From contig CAJTLF010000010.1 in the NCBI GenBank assembly GCA_910577555.1, forward strand, positions 11,518 to 75,517: DNA of 64,000 nucleotides. Direction: 5' to 3'. Below the pieces are notes generated by a model. It was not told the DNA's origin. It saw nothing but the letters and a program-made list of their open reading frames with translations, and did no database searches. Positions 32,454 through 41,159 of this stretch are shown here, one piece after another; the first letter of the stretch is position 1; each line of letters begins with the position of its first letter. The DNA is from an uncultured Christensenella sp. (GTDB taxonomy: Bacteria; Bacillota; Clostridia; Christensenellales; Borkfalkiaceae). The position numbers and the translations under genes are program-made.

Positions 32454-33194
32454 TCAGTCTTCGTCTGGTTCTTCGGGTAATTCCACGTTGTGGTATACGT
32501 CCTGTACGTCGTCAAGCTCGTTTAATTTATCGAGCATTTTCGTAAACGTTTCCAACTTATCGCCGTCAAGCGTAATATAGTTCTGCGGAATCATTTTAAT
32601 TTCTGCTTCAAGGAAGGTTACGCCTTTACTCTCGAAATAAGCTCTCGCCTGAGACCACTTCTCGGGAGTAGTGTAAACTTCGTATACGTCGTCTTCGGTA
32701 ACGAAATCTTCGGCTTCAGCTTCGAGACAATACTCCATCATAGTGTCTTCGTCTAACGCCACGGTTCTTTCTATCACGAACAAACCTTTGTTGTCGAACA
32801 TATATGAAACGCAACCTGTTTGTCCCATCTGTCCGCCACATTTACCCATTGCGGAGCGGATATCTCCGGCAGTTCTGTTTACGTTATCGGTAAGCGTCTT
32901 GATAATAACTGCCGCACCCGCAACGCCGTAACCTTCGTAAACGAGCTCTTTATAGTCTTTATCACCCATTTCGCCCGCCGCTTTGGCAATAGAACGCTTG
33001 ATATTGTCGTTTGGCATATTCGCGGCTTTTGCCTTTGCTATAACGTCGGCAAGTTTAGAGTTCGTATCGGGATTAGGATTTCCCTTTGCCGCGACTGCGA
33101 GCTCTCTGCCTATTTTTGTGAATACCGCCGCTCTTGCCGCATCTGTTTTACCCTTTTTAGCCTGTATATTGTGCCATTTGGAATGTCCTGACAT
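32454..33194 (-). CDS. YebC/PmpR-family (TACO1) protein
   Basis: A 246-residue member of the YebC family, recognised by the N-terminal GHSKWHNIQAKKGKTDAARA and the YEGYGVAGAAVI segment. Members act as transcription regulators or assist translation of proline-rich stretches at the ribosome; which role applies here is not readable. AGGAG precedes the ATG. It starts 4 bases after the rRNA methyltransferase gene and ends at a terminator, so the two are cotranscribed. Confidence 0.92.
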   Translation of the reverse strand: MSGHSKWHNIQAKKGKTDAARAAVFTKIGRELAVAAKGNPNPDTNSKLADVIAKAKAANMPNDNIKRSIAKAAGEMGDKDYKELVYEGYGVAGAAVIIKTLTDNVNRTAGDIRSAMGKCGGQMGQTGCVSYMFDNKGLFVIERTVALDEDTMMEYCLEAEAEDFVTEDDVYEVYTTPEKWSQARAYFESKGVTFLEAEIKMIPQNYITLDGDKLETFTKMLDKLNELDDVQDVYHNVELPEEPDED

Positions 33195-33198
33195 AAAT

Positions 33199-33927
33199 TT
33201 AACTCCTGTTCCGTTTTAATTGATACATTGCAATTCCCGCTGAAACCGCCGCGTTTAAGCTCTCGCAGGTTTCACGCATGGGTATTTTAACTTTAAATTC
33301 CGCGCTTTGCGCTACTCCTTCACTTATTCCGTTACCTTCGTTTCCGATACATAGACAGAAATTATCCGGCGGAGTAAATTCAAATACGTTTTCACCGTCC
33401 ATATCCGCGCAAATAAGCGGAACGCCTTTTAAAAGCGGTAAAATTTCTTCTTCATTTCCGCGGCGGATATTTACGAAAAATATTCCGCTCATACTTGCGC
33501 GTACCGCCTTAGGTGAGTACGGGTCGGTACAGTTCAAAAGATAGACGTCTTCGTAGCCTGCCGCATTTGCCGTTCTTATTATTGTACCCAAATTGCCGGG
33601 GTCTTGTAAACTATCAAGCAACAGACAACTGTTTTGGGGTGCAATAAGTTCATTTTTCGGTATTTTAACTATCGCGAGAACGCCTTGCGGGGTTTTTTCG
33701 GAAGAAATACTTTCAAAAACTTCGTGCGTAACTACGGTTGCGCCGCTGTAATTTTCGGCAAGTTCGGAGACGCACACAATGCGCATTATTTCGCAACCGG
33801 CGGCGATACATTCGTTTACGGGCTTAATTCCTTCAACGATGTATGCACCCTTTTCTTTGCGGAATTTTTTATCGTTAAGTTTTGAAATTTCTTTTATAAC
33901 GGGATTTGCTTTGGATGAAATTATCAT
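33199..33927 (-). CDS. TrmH/SpoU-family rRNA 2'-O-methyltransferase
   Basis: This 242-residue protein has an L30e-like substrate-binding N-terminus (about 1-90) and a SPOUT knot domain. The family motifs are NLGTIIRTANAAG (motif 1), IGNEGNGIS (motif 2) and IPMRETCESLNAAVSAGI (motif 3). It probably 2'-O-methylates 23S rRNA; the target cannot be read. It lies just after rplT in the order infC-rpmI-rplT-rRNA methylase, common in Bacillota, but a terminator intervenes. Confidence 0.9.
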   Translation of the reverse strand: MIISSKANPVIKEISKLNDKKFRKEKGAYIVEGIKPVNECIAAGCEIMRIVCVSELAENYSGATVVTHEVFESISSEKTPQGVLAIVKIPKNELIAPQNSCLLLDSLQDPGNLGTIIRTANAAGYEDVYLLNCTDPYSPKAVRASMSGIFFVNIRRGNEEEILPLLKGVPLICADMDGENVFEFTPPDNFCLCIGNEGNGISEGVAQSAEFKVKIPMRETCESLNAAVSAGIAMYQLKRNRS

Positions 33928-33929
33928 AT

Positions 33930-33958
33930 AAAAAATTAAGCCTTATAAAAAGGCTTAA
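33930..33958 (-). terminator. Terminator after rplT
   Basis: TTAAGCCTT (33936-33944) pairs with AAGGCTTAA (33950-33958); on the minus strand six T follow and end three bases before the next ATG. Confidence 0.8.
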
Positions 33959-33965
33959 AATTTGA

Positions 33966-34316
33966 TTATAATGCTGCCTTAGCCTTGTCCGCAAGTGCGG
34001 CAAAAGCGGTTGCGTCGTTTACAGCGATATCGGCAAGAACCTTTCTGTTAAGGTTGATGCCCGCAACTTTAAGTCCGTGCATAAGCTTGGAATAAGATAA
34101 ACCGTTAATTCTTGCCGCCGCATTTATACGGGCAATCCAAAGACTGCGCATATCGCGCTTTCTGAGCCTTCTGCCGATATAAGCGTAGTTCAGCGATTTC
34201 ATAACCGCTTCGCGTGCAATTCTGTAAGATTTGGATTTATTTCCGAAATAGCCTTTTGCAAGGCGGAATATCTTTCTGCGTTTTTTAAGTGCGTTTACAG
34301 TTCTTTTGATACGCAT
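33966..34316 (-). CDS. rplT: 50S ribosomal protein L20
   Basis: A 116-residue, highly basic ribosomal protein with the typical MRIKRTVNALKKRRK start and the IARINAAARINGLSYS signature. It is essential early in 50S assembly and, in Bacillota, represses its own operon by binding the infC leader. AGGAGG precedes the ATG. Third gene of infC-rpmI-rplT. Confidence 0.97.
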   Translation of the reverse strand: MRIKRTVNALKKRRKIFRLAKGYFGNKSKSYRIAREAVMKSLNYAYIGRRLRKRDMRSLWIARINAAARINGLSYSKLMHGLKVAGINLNRKVLADIAVNDATAFAALADKAKAAL

Positions 34317-34331
34317 CGTTACATCCTCCTA

Positions 34332-34532
34332 TTAACCTTTATAAGGAATCATTGATTTTACGGTTGATTCCTGAGTGGTAGAAACAAGCGTATTCTGACG
34401 CAAATTTCTCTTTCTTTTTCTGTTTTTGGTTTCAGCTTTATGGTTTTTACCGCCATGGGGTCTTTTCACCTTGCCGGTCGAAGTAAGCCAAAAGCGTTTT
34501 TTAGTACCGCTGTGCGATTTCTGCTTGGGCAT
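34332..34532 (-). CDS. rpmI: 50S ribosomal protein L35
   Basis: A 66-residue basic ribosomal protein beginning MPKQKSHSGTKKRF, as in nearly all bacteria. The ATG at 34532 is chosen because GGAGGACGAC lies just upstream; a start five codons earlier would include the ribosome site. It sits between infC and rplT with short gaps. Confidence 0.96.
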   Translation of the reverse strand: MPKQKSHSGTKKRFWLTSTGKVKRPHGGKNHKAETKNRKRKRNLRQNTLVSTTQESTVKSMIPYKG

Positions 34533-34561
34533 AATGTCGTCCTCCAATATATTTAAAACTT

Positions 34562-35083
34562 TTATTTTTCTTTTACGGGCGAAAGCATCATAATAATCAT
34601 TCTGCCTTCGGTCGAAGGTTTTTTATCGATTACGGCTTTACCGCCGAGACCGTCGAAAAAGTCCTGCATTACCTTAACACCCTGATAAGCGCGAGCGTTT
34701 TCGCGCCCTTTCATTCTTATTGAAACCTTTACTTTATTTCCCGATTCCAAAAATTTAAGGCATTGTTTCGTTTTTACCGCAATATCACCTACGTCAATCG
34801 TCATTGAAAGACGAATTTCCTTTAATTCGACTATCGTCTGGTTTTTACGGTTTTCCTTTTCGCGTTTGGACTGTTCGTATTTGAATTTGGAATAATCCAT
34901 AATTTTACATACGGGCGGTACGGCGTTGGGTGAAATCTTCACTAAGTCGAGTTCTGCGTCGTTTGCAAGCCTTTGCGCCTGAAACGCAGGCATAACGCCG
35001 AGCATGGAGCCGTCGGCTCCAATTACCCTTACTTCCTTGTCGCGAATGGATTCGTTGACGGAATACAAGTCTTTTATAATCAT
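34562..35083 (-). CDS. infC: Translation initiation factor IF-3
   Basis: IF-3 binds the 30S subunit and checks start codon and initiator tRNA. The 173-residue product has the N-terminal domain (SVNESIRDKEVRVIG), the Lys-rich linker and the C-terminal domain ending in EGRMIIMMLSP. The start is doubtful: ATG 35083 is only one base from the GAGGTG ribosome site. The next codons ATT (35080) and ATA (35077) are better spaced, and infC commonly uses AUU as an autoregulated start. A promoter and an attenuator-like hairpin lie upstream. Confidence 0.94.
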   Translation of the reverse strand: MIIKDLYSVNESIRDKEVRVIGADGSMLGVMPAFQAQRLANDAELDLVKISPNAVPPVCKIMDYSKFKYEQSKREKENRKNQTIVELKEIRLSMTIDVGDIAVKTKQCLKFLESGNKVKVSIRMKGRENARAYQGVKVMQDFFDGLGGKAVIDKKPSTEGRMIIMMLSPVKEK

Positions 35084-35220
35084 ACACCTCTCGAAAAAAT
35101 TACCGAAAAAAAATCGGGCTGCGCAAAGCAACCCGATATATTCAAGACGCAATAAGTCTTAAACTCGTTATCTTGCCGAACGAACCATCCGTGCGGCGAA
35201 AGGGGTTACCTTTGCTTAGC
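35084..35220 (-). promoter_or_regulatory. infC-operon leader with attenuator (L20-leader type)
   Basis: Between the promoter and infC lies about 135 bases of leader. It ends in a terminator hairpin: GCAACCCGAT pairs with ATCGGGCTGC (35113-35137, one G-U) and is followed by eight T on the minus strand. In B. subtilis this operon is controlled by premature termination through L20 binding; position and structure here match that mode. Exact L20-binding structure was not modelled. Confidence 0.65.
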
Positions 35221-35226
35221 ATTAAT

Positions 35227-35255
35227 ATAATACCAATAAAATCCCCTTATGTCAA
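35227..35255 (-). promoter_or_regulatory. Promoter of infC-rpmI-rplT
   Basis: On the minus strand TTGACA (35255-35250) and TATTAT (35232-35227) are exactly 17 bases apart. Confidence 0.8.
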
Positions 35256-35266
35256 ACGATTTTTAA

Positions 35267-37222
35267 TTAAAAAATAGTCTTTTCCGCGTTTTCCTTAACA
35301 ACTTTTTTAAGGAAAGTTTCAAATTTGACGGTATCTTTATTTTCTACGCCGCGTTTGTTTACGTTTACGGTGCCTTCTTCCATTTCCTTGTCGCCAACTA
35401 CGAGAACGTAAGGAATTTTATCTAACTTAGCTTCGCGTATTTTATATCCTATCTTCTCGTTGCGCTTATCAATCTCGCATCTGATGCCCGCGAGCATGAG
35501 TTTTTCGCAAACTTTTTCAGCATATTCAAGCGTTCTGTCGGTTATAGGAAGTACTTTAACCTGAGTGGGGCACATCCACAGCGGGAATGCTCCCGCGTAC
35601 TTTTCTATAAGTAACGCAAGCGTCCTTTCGTAACACCCTATCGAGCTGCGGTGAATAACGAACGGGGTCTGTTTAGTTCCGTCGGCATCAACGTATTGCA
35701 TTTCAAAGCTTTCGCCTGCGGCAAAGTCTATCTGAATGGTTATCAAAGTATCTTCTTTGCCGTAAACGTTCTTAGCCTGAATATCGAGCTTCGGACCGTA
35801 GAACGCCGCTTCGTCGTCCGCTTCCACGTAGGTAAGACCCAAATCGTCCAGTATGACTTTCATCATAGCTTCGGTCTTGTTCCACGCTTCGTCGTTGTCT
35901 ATATATTTATCTGACTTTGACTTGCCGCGCTTTGAAAAACGGAAGGTTACGTCCTGTCTCATTCCCAACGCGTCTAAAATATCGTAAGAAAGGTCAAGAC
36001 AGCGTTTAAACTCGTCTTCAACCTGTTCTTTGGTACAGATTATATGACCGTCGGAGAGAGTAAACTGTCTTACTCTTATAAGCCCGTGCATCTCGCCCGA
36101 CGCTTCTTTTCTGAATTCGGTTGCCGTTTCGGAATATCTGCAAGGCAAATCACGGTAGGATTTAAGCCCGTTTTTGAAAATCTGATATTGGAACGGGCAG
36201 GTCATAGGGCGCAGAGCCATAATTTCCTCGCCGTTTGCAGATTCGCCGTGTTCGTCCGTTTCGCCCAGAATAAACATTTTATCGCGGTAGTGCGCCCAGT
36301 GACCGGAAATTTTATAAAGGTCGCTTTTAGCCATATTTGGCGTTCTGGTAATCATAAACCCGCGTTTTGCTTCTTCGTCTTCTACGAAACGGGTTAAAAT
36401 CTGCAAAATTTTCGCGCCTTTAGGCATAAGTATAGGTAACCCCTGACCAATGACGTCGCTCGTCATAAAAATACCCAAGTCGCGCCCCAATTTATTGTGG
36501 TCGCGCTTTTTTGCTTCTTCCACTGCCGTCAGATATTCTTCGAGCTGTGCTTTTTTCTCGAAAGCCGTGCCGTAAATTCGGGTAAGCATCTTGTTTTTCT
36601 CGTTTCCGCGCCAATATGCGCCCGTCAAAGAAGTGAGCTTGAACGCCTTGATTTTACCCGTATTCGGCAAATGCGGTCCGCGGCAAAGGTCAGTGAAAGA
36701 GCCTTGCTTGTAGAAAGAAATAACGGCGTCGTCTGGTAAATCTTCAATGAGTTCGACTTTATAACTCTCACCGTATTTTTTCATGAGCTTGAGCGCGTCT
36801 TCACGCGGCAACTCGAATCTTTCGATTGCCGTTTTGGAATTTATTATCTTTTGCATTTCGGTTTCTATTTTTTCGAAATCGTCCTGCGTAATGGGCGTTT
36901 TGAAATCGATATCGTAATAAAAGCCGCTGTCTATTACGGGGCCGATAGCAAGTTTACACGTGGGGAAAATATTTTTTATCGCCTGTGCGAGAACGTGAGC
37001 GCAGGTATGGCGGTACACTTCAAGCCCTTCGTTGTCCTTTAAGGTTACGACTTCAAGAGTATCGCCGTTTTTAAGAGTTGCGGAAAGGTCGCAAAGAACG
37101 CCGTTTATCTTTGCCGCAACTGCCGAGCGCGCAAGCCCTTCGCTTATCTTTGCCGCCGCAGCTGCACAGTTGCAACCTTCGTCAACCTGTATTTCATCGC
37201 CGTTTTTAAGTAAAATGTTCAT
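35267..37222 (-). CDS. thrS: Threonyl-tRNA synthetase
   Basis: This 651-residue class II synthetase has an N-terminal TGS domain (1-60), the editing domain with HTCAHVLAQA, the catalytic core (motif 2 around FRKEASGEMHGLIRVRQF, zinc ligands in RPMTCPFQ and later HRSSIGCYERTL) and a C-terminal anticodon-binding domain. It charges tRNA-Thr and removes mischarged serine. A complete T-box leader lies upstream, so expression rises when tRNA-Thr is uncharged. AGGGAGAG precedes the ATG. Confidence 0.97.
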   Translation of the reverse strand: MNILLKNGDEIQVDEGCNCAAAAAKISEGLARSAVAAKINGVLCDLSATLKNGDTLEVVTLKDNEGLEVYRHTCAHVLAQAIKNIFPTCKLAIGPVIDSGFYYDIDFKTPITQDDFEKIETEMQKIINSKTAIERFELPREDALKLMKKYGESYKVELIEDLPDDAVISFYKQGSFTDLCRGPHLPNTGKIKAFKLTSLTGAYWRGNEKNKMLTRIYGTAFEKKAQLEEYLTAVEEAKKRDHNKLGRDLGIFMTSDVIGQGLPILMPKGAKILQILTRFVEDEEAKRGFMITRTPNMAKSDLYKISGHWAHYRDKMFILGETDEHGESANGEEIMALRPMTCPFQYQIFKNGLKSYRDLPCRYSETATEFRKEASGEMHGLIRVRQFTLSDGHIICTKEQVEDEFKRCLDLSYDILDALGMRQDVTFRFSKRGKSKSDKYIDNDEAWNKTEAMMKVILDDLGLTYVEADDEAAFYGPKLDIQAKNVYGKEDTLITIQIDFAAGESFEMQYVDADGTKQTPFVIHRSSIGCYERTLALLIEKYAGAFPLWMCPTQVKVLPITDRTLEYAEKVCEKLMLAGIRCEIDKRNEKIGYKIREAKLDKIPYVLVVGDKEMEEGTVNVNKRGVENKDTVKFETFLKKVVKENAEKTIF

Positions 37223-37250
37223 AATAACTCTCCCTTTGCTTTGTCAAAAT

Positions 37251-37452
37251 AAAAAAGCCTTAAACGAATATAGTCGTTTAAGGACGCAAATTCCGCGCGG
37301 TTCCACCTTAATTGCTCTTGCCTATTACAAGAGCCGCTCTTAAAAGTTACGGATTATAAAAAGTGGTTTTCCCGTTCTCCTTGGAAACTGCGCGGATTTC
37401 AGCTGCCCGCGCTCTCTGTAAGCCCCTTGGCGGTACTTGTCTTTTACCGATT
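37251..37452 (-). promoter_or_regulatory. T-box riboswitch controlling thrS
   Basis: The hallmark AAGGTGGAACCGCG box is at 37309-37296 on the minus strand. A terminator CCTTAAACGA/TCGTTTAAGG with T tail (37251-37283) follows. Stem I features AGAGAG and GCTGAAA are present, and a plausible specifier ACC lies in GGAAAACCACTT. Uncharged tRNA-Thr (GGT) would pair and cause readthrough; a tRNA of that type is encoded at 21.4 kb. Confidence 0.9.
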
Positions 37453-37458
37453 ACGATA

Positions 37459-37487
37459 ATTCTAATACTAAAAAACTTGTTTGTCAA
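37459..37487 (-). promoter_or_regulatory. Promoter of the T-box/thrS transcript
   Basis: Minus-strand TTGACA (37487-37482) and TAGAAT (37464-37459) with a 17-base spacer. Confidence 0.8.
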
Positions 37488-37518
37488 CAAGATTAAAGTC
37501 CTTTTTATTTAAAAATAT

Positions 37519-37547
37519 TTGCCAATTATATTAAAATACCGTATAAT
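37519..37547 (+). promoter_or_regulatory. Promoter of leuS
   Basis: TTGCCA (37519-37524) and TATAAT (37542-37547) with a 17-base spacer. The start near 37554 leaves a leader of about 22 bases, too short for a T-box. Confidence 0.8.
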
Positions 37548-37576
37548 AAATTTTAACGAATATTCAAGGATTTTTT

Positions 37577-39985
37577 ATGGCTTACGTTGATTTTGAAAGT
37601 ATAGAAAAAAAGTGGATTAAATATTGGGACGAAAATAAAACTTTTCACACTGATTTGCGTGATTTTTCCAAACCTAAATATTACGTATTGGATATGTTCC
37701 CCTATCCTTCCGGTGCGGGCTTACACGTAGGACACCCCGAAGGCTATACCGCGACCGACGTGCTTGCGCGAATGAAACGCATGCAAGGGTTTAACGTTCT
37801 CCACCCCGTCGGTTTTGACAGCTTCGGTTTACCCGCAGAGCAATTCGCTATTAAAACGGGCAATCATCCCGGCGGTTTTACGCAGAAAAATATTGAAAAT
37901 TTTACGAAACAGCTTAAAATGCTCGGGTTTTCCTACGACTGGGAACAGTCCGTTTCAACTTGCGACCCGTCATATTACAAGTGGACGCAGTGGATATTCA
38001 AGCAGCTTTACAACGACGGGCTTGCACGTTACGTGGAAACGCCCGTAAATTGGTGTGAAGAGCTTGGTACCGTTCTTGCCAACGATGAAATCGTGGACGG
38101 TAAAAGCGAGCGCGGCGGTTATCCCGTTATCCGCAAAAATATGAAACAGTGGGTAATCGATATCGATAAATACGCCGAAAAACTGTTGCAGGGGCTTGAC
38201 AAACTCGACTGGCCCGAGTCTTCCAAAACGGCGCAAAGAAATTGGATTGGAAAATCCGTCGGAGCTAAAGTAAACTTTAAAATAGACGGTTCAAACAAAC
38301 AATTTACAGTTTTTACTACCCGTTGCGACACTTTATTCGGGGCAACTTATTGCGTGCTTGCACCCGAGCATAAACTCGTTGACGAAATTACAACTTCCGC
38401 GCAGAAGTCTGTTGTTGAAGAATATAAAAAAGCTTGCGCGAGTAAGTCCGAGCTTGAGCGCACGGAATTAAATAAAGAAAAAACGGGCGCGTTTACGGGT
38501 GCGTACGCAGTTAATCCCGCAAACGGTAAAAAAATTCCCGTTTATATTTCCGATTACGTTTTAACTTCCTACGGTACGGGCGCGATTATGGCTGTGCCTG
38601 CGCACGACGAGAGAGATTACGAGTTCGCAAAAAAATTCGGGCTTGAAATTATTCCCGTATTGCAGGGCGGCGATATCGATAAACAGGCGTTTACGGGCGA
38701 CGGTAAGCATATTAACTCTGATTTCTTAAACGGACTGAATAAATCCGATGCAATCGCGGAAATGCTTAAATGGCTCGAAAGTAAAAAAATAGGCGAAAAG
38801 GCAGTAACTTATAAATTACGCGAATGGATATTCGCAAGGCAAAGATATTGGGGTGAACCACTCCCCATAATTCATCTTGAAAACGGTGAAACGGTTGTTT
38901 TAAGCGATAAAGAACTCCCGCTTGTTCTGCCTGAAATGAACGATTACAAAGCTCGCGGCGGTAATGCTCCCCTTGAAAACGCGCAGAATTGGGTAAACGT
39001 AACGGTCAACGGCGTCAAGGGCAAGCGCGAAACCACCACTATGCCCGGGTCGGCAGGGTCAAGCTGGTATTTTTTAAGATATTGCGACCCGCATAACGAA
39101 GATAAATTTGCCGATTACGAGCTTTTAAAGTATTGGATGCCCGTTGATTTTTATATGGGCGGCAAAGAGCATCTCGTCGGACACTTGCTTTACTCCCGTT
39201 TCTGGACGGAATTTCTGCATGATAAGGGGTTCGTTCCCTGTGCCGAGCCGTTCAAAAAACTGTGCCATCAGGGGCTTATTCTCGGTGAAGACGGCAACAA
39301 AATGTCTAAGAGCCTTGGCAACGTAATTAATCCCGACGACGTGGTTGCGGAGTATGGTGCGGACGTTTTAAGAGCTTACGAAATGTTTCTTGGTCCTATT
39401 ACGGACAGTAAACCGTGGTCTACGACGAATATCGAAGGTATTAAAAAGTTCGTGGACAGAATTAACAGACTGTACCGCGAGCTTGACGTAATTTCTCCGG
39501 CGGCAAATGCAAATCTTGAAAAGATATATCACCAGACGGCGAAAAAGGTTACCGAAGATTACGAAAGCGTAAAGATAAATACTGCTATTTCGCAAATGAT
39601 GATTTTCGTAAACGCCGTTTATAAAGAAGTTTCCGAAGGTAAAAATTTCCCCCTTGAATATGCAGAAGGGCTTGTAAAAATGCTCAATCCCCTTATGCCT
39701 TTCATTACCGAAGAAATTTGGACTACGGTTTTGGGACATGGCAAAACTATTGCTTACGAGCCTTGGGTTACTTATGACGAGAGTAAATGCCTTGACGACA
39801 GCATAGAATACGCCGTGCAGGTAAATAGCAAAATAAAAGCAAAAATAACGGTATCTGCAGATATTTCTGCCGAAGAAATTAAAAAAGTCGTTTTTGAAAA
39901 CGAAGATATTATTCCGCTCGTTAGCGGCAAGGAAATTAAAAAATTTATTTTCGTACCGAAACGGTTAATCAATATTATAGTTTAA
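37577..39985 (+). CDS. leuS: Leucyl-tRNA synthetase
   Basis: This 802-residue class I synthetase has the HIGH-type motif in PSGAGLHVGHPEG, the CP1 editing domain with the conserved TTRCDTLFGAT and AVPAHDERDYEFA segments, and KMSKS in GNKMSKSLGN. A tRNA-binding helical bundle and C-terminal domain follow. It is the only large rightward gene in the right two-thirds of the window and has its own promoter, AAGGA ribosome site and terminator. No T-box precedes it, in contrast to thrS. Confidence 0.97.
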   Translation: MAYVDFESIEKKWIKYWDENKTFHTDLRDFSKPKYYVLDMFPYPSGAGLHVGHPEGYTATDVLARMKRMQGFNVLHPVGFDSFGLPAEQFAIKTGNHPGGFTQKNIENFTKQLKMLGFSYDWEQSVSTCDPSYYKWTQWIFKQLYNDGLARYVETPVNWCEELGTVLANDEIVDGKSERGGYPVIRKNMKQWVIDIDKYAEKLLQGLDKLDWPESSKTAQRNWIGKSVGAKVNFKIDGSNKQFTVFTTRCDTLFGATYCVLAPEHKLVDEITTSAQKSVVEEYKKACASKSELERTELNKEKTGAFTGAYAVNPANGKKIPVYISDYVLTSYGTGAIMAVPAHDERDYEFAKKFGLEIIPVLQGGDIDKQAFTGDGKHINSDFLNGLNKSDAIAEMLKWLESKKIGEKAVTYKLREWIFARQRYWGEPLPIIHLENGETVVLSDKELPLVLPEMNDYKARGGNAPLENAQNWVNVTVNGVKGKRETTTMPGSAGSSWYFLRYCDPHNEDKFADYELLKYWMPVDFYMGGKEHLVGHLLYSRFWTEFLHDKGFVPCAEPFKKLCHQGLILGEDGNKMSKSLGNVINPDDVVAEYGADVLRAYEMFLGPITDSKPWSTTNIEGIKKFVDRINRLYRELDVISPAANANLEKIYHQTAKKVTEDYESVKINTAISQMMIFVNAVYKEVSEGKNFPLEYAEGLVKMLNPLMPFITEEIWTTVLGHGKTIAYEPWVTYDESKCLDDSIEYAVQVNSKIKAKITVSADISAEEIKKVVFENEDIIPLVSGKEIKKFIFVPKRLINIIV

Positions 39986-39990
39986 CTTGT

Positions 39991-40028
39991 AAAACCGCCG
40001 CGACTGCAATTTAGTCGCGGCGGTTTAT
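39991..40028 (+). terminator. Terminator after leuS
   Basis: ACCGCCGCGACT (39994-40005) pairs perfectly with AGTCGCGGCGGT (40013-40024), extended by A/T pairs and followed by TTTATTTTATT. It may also serve the convergent gene. Confidence 0.9.
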
Positions 40029-40029
40029 T

Positions 40030-40299
40030 TTATTCTTTTTTATCGTTATATTTGTTTGAAATAGCATCGGCTATTATAGAAAGAAAATATATGATACAAC
40101 TTCCAAAGGCAAAAATGCATTGCAAAATTAAAATTTTCAACCATACGTCATACGTTAAAAAAATTCCAAAACCGGTATGAAATTCAAACGCGCATTTTAC
40201 GTAAAAGATTAAAAATACTATTGCAAAAAATACGCCGTTTATTAAATAGAGAATGCTCTTTTTAGAAAGCTTGCGTCTTTCTTTCTGTTTTTTATCCAT
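40030..40299 (-). CDS. Small membrane protein with two helices (89 aa)
   Basis: An 89-residue protein with a basic N-terminus and two hydrophobic segments (about 15-36 and 51-78). The C-terminus is short and basic. AAGGAG precedes the ATG. It is divergent from an XRE-type regulator with a membrane anchor, 171 bases away, and both have well-formed promoters facing apart. No family is recognised; it may be a target or partner of that regulator. Confidence 0.65.
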   Translation of the reverse strand: MDKKQKERRKLSKKSILYLINGVFFAIVFLIFYVKCAFEFHTGFGIFLTYDVWLKILILQCIFAFGSCIIYFLSIIADAISNKYNDKKE

Positions 40300-40326
40300 A
40301 TTTTACTCCTTTTTGTACTTAATCAA

Positions 40327-40355
40327 ACTTTATCATTCAAACGATATATTGTCAA
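40327..40355 (-). promoter_or_regulatory. Promoter of the 89-aa membrane protein gene
   Basis: Minus-strand TTGACA (40355-40350) and TAAAGT (40332-40327) with a 17-base spacer. The near-palindrome GATATATTGTCAATATC overlaps the -35 region and could be an operator. Confidence 0.6.
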
Positions 40356-40424
40356 TATCAAAACGACGAAAAACTGTCCCGCTTTTGTCCCAAAACAAAA
40401 AACGGGTAATTTTACTTAAAATCG

Positions 40425-40453
40425 TTGAAAATATATCGCTCGTGTTGTATAAT
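40425..40453 (+). promoter_or_regulatory. Promoter of the XRE regulator gene
   Basis: TTGAAA (40425-40430) and TATAAT (40448-40453) with a 17-base spacer, 17 bases before the ATG at 40471. Confidence 0.7.
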
Positions 40454-40470
40454 AAATTCTAAGGTATTAT

Positions 40471-40839
40471 ATGAACAAAATCGACGGAAGATATTTAAGA
40501 GAATTGCGAGAAAAAAACGGTTATTCTTTAAGGGTTTTTGCAGAAAAAATTTATGCATCGAAATCTGCCGTGCAGCGCTGGGAACAGACTTTCATTCCAG
40601 AAACGCCTGAAATTCTTAATAAAATTGCCGAAGTGTTAAATTTAGAAGTCGATGAAATGCGACTGGAATCAGCTGTAAAATATGGAAAGTCAGACAATAA
40701 AAAAGAAGTCGTGAATATCACAAACGACTTAGTTTCAAACAAAGCTACAGAACTTAACTTTGATTTAAAGTGGTTACTTTTTTCTATTGCTATATTTCTA
40801 GGCGGTATATTCTTATTTTCATTTATTACGTTAATTTAA
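40471..40839 (+). CDS. XRE-type helix-turn-helix protein with C-terminal membrane helix
   Basis: A 122-residue protein. Residues 5-60 form a Cro/CI-type helix-turn-helix (LRELREKNGYSLRVFAEKIYASKSAVQRWE is the core region). A polar linker and a single C-terminal membrane helix (about 100-120) follow. Membrane-tethered XRE regulators often sense envelope signals or small membrane partners. The divergent 89-aa membrane protein is the obvious candidate partner. AAGG precedes the ATG. Confidence 0.8.
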   Translation: MNKIDGRYLRELREKNGYSLRVFAEKIYASKSAVQRWEQTFIPETPEILNKIAEVLNLEVDEMRLESAVKYGKSDNKKEVVNITNDLVSNKATELNFDLKWLLFSIAIFLGGIFLFSFITLI

Positions 40840-40872
40840 AACACGGCGTACATTTGTACGCCGTGTTTTAAA
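40837..40872. terminator. Bidirectional terminator between the XRE gene and acpP
   Basis: A 16-bp perfect stem (TAAAACACGGCGTACA at 40837-40852 with its complement at 40855-40870) has a tiny loop and A/T-rich base, located between two convergent genes. Confidence 0.88.
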
Positions 40873-40877
40873 ATTAA

Positions 40878-41099
40878 TTAAAGAGTTTCAAGCATTTTAA
40901 CTACGTCGCCGACGGTTTTAAGGTCTGAAACCTTATCTTCGGGAATAGTTTTGCCCGTATTGTCTTCAAGCGTCATAAGCATTTCAACCACGTCGAGCGA
41001 ATCCGCGCCCAAATCTTTAACGATTTCGCTGTTTTCGGTAATTTTGGATACGTCTACGTTTAATTGTTCTGCAAGAACTTTTGCAACTTCTTCAAACAT
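40878..41099 (-). CDS. acpP: Acyl carrier protein
   Basis: A 73-residue acidic protein with the phosphopantetheine site S34 in GADSLDVVEM. It carries acyl chains during fatty-acid synthesis. AAGGAGA precedes the ATG. It stands apart from fatty-acid genes here; in many Bacillota acpP follows plsX and rpmF, but rpmF is 18 kb away in this window. Confidence 0.95.
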   Translation of the reverse strand: MFEEVAKVLAEQLNVDVSKITENSEIVKDLGADSLDVVEMLMTLEDNTGKTIPEDKVSDLKTVGDVVKMLETL

Positions 41100-41159
41100 T
41101 GAAATAATTCTCCTTATCGTGTTTTAAAAATTTTACTATGAACGGTTAATTTTGTCAAG

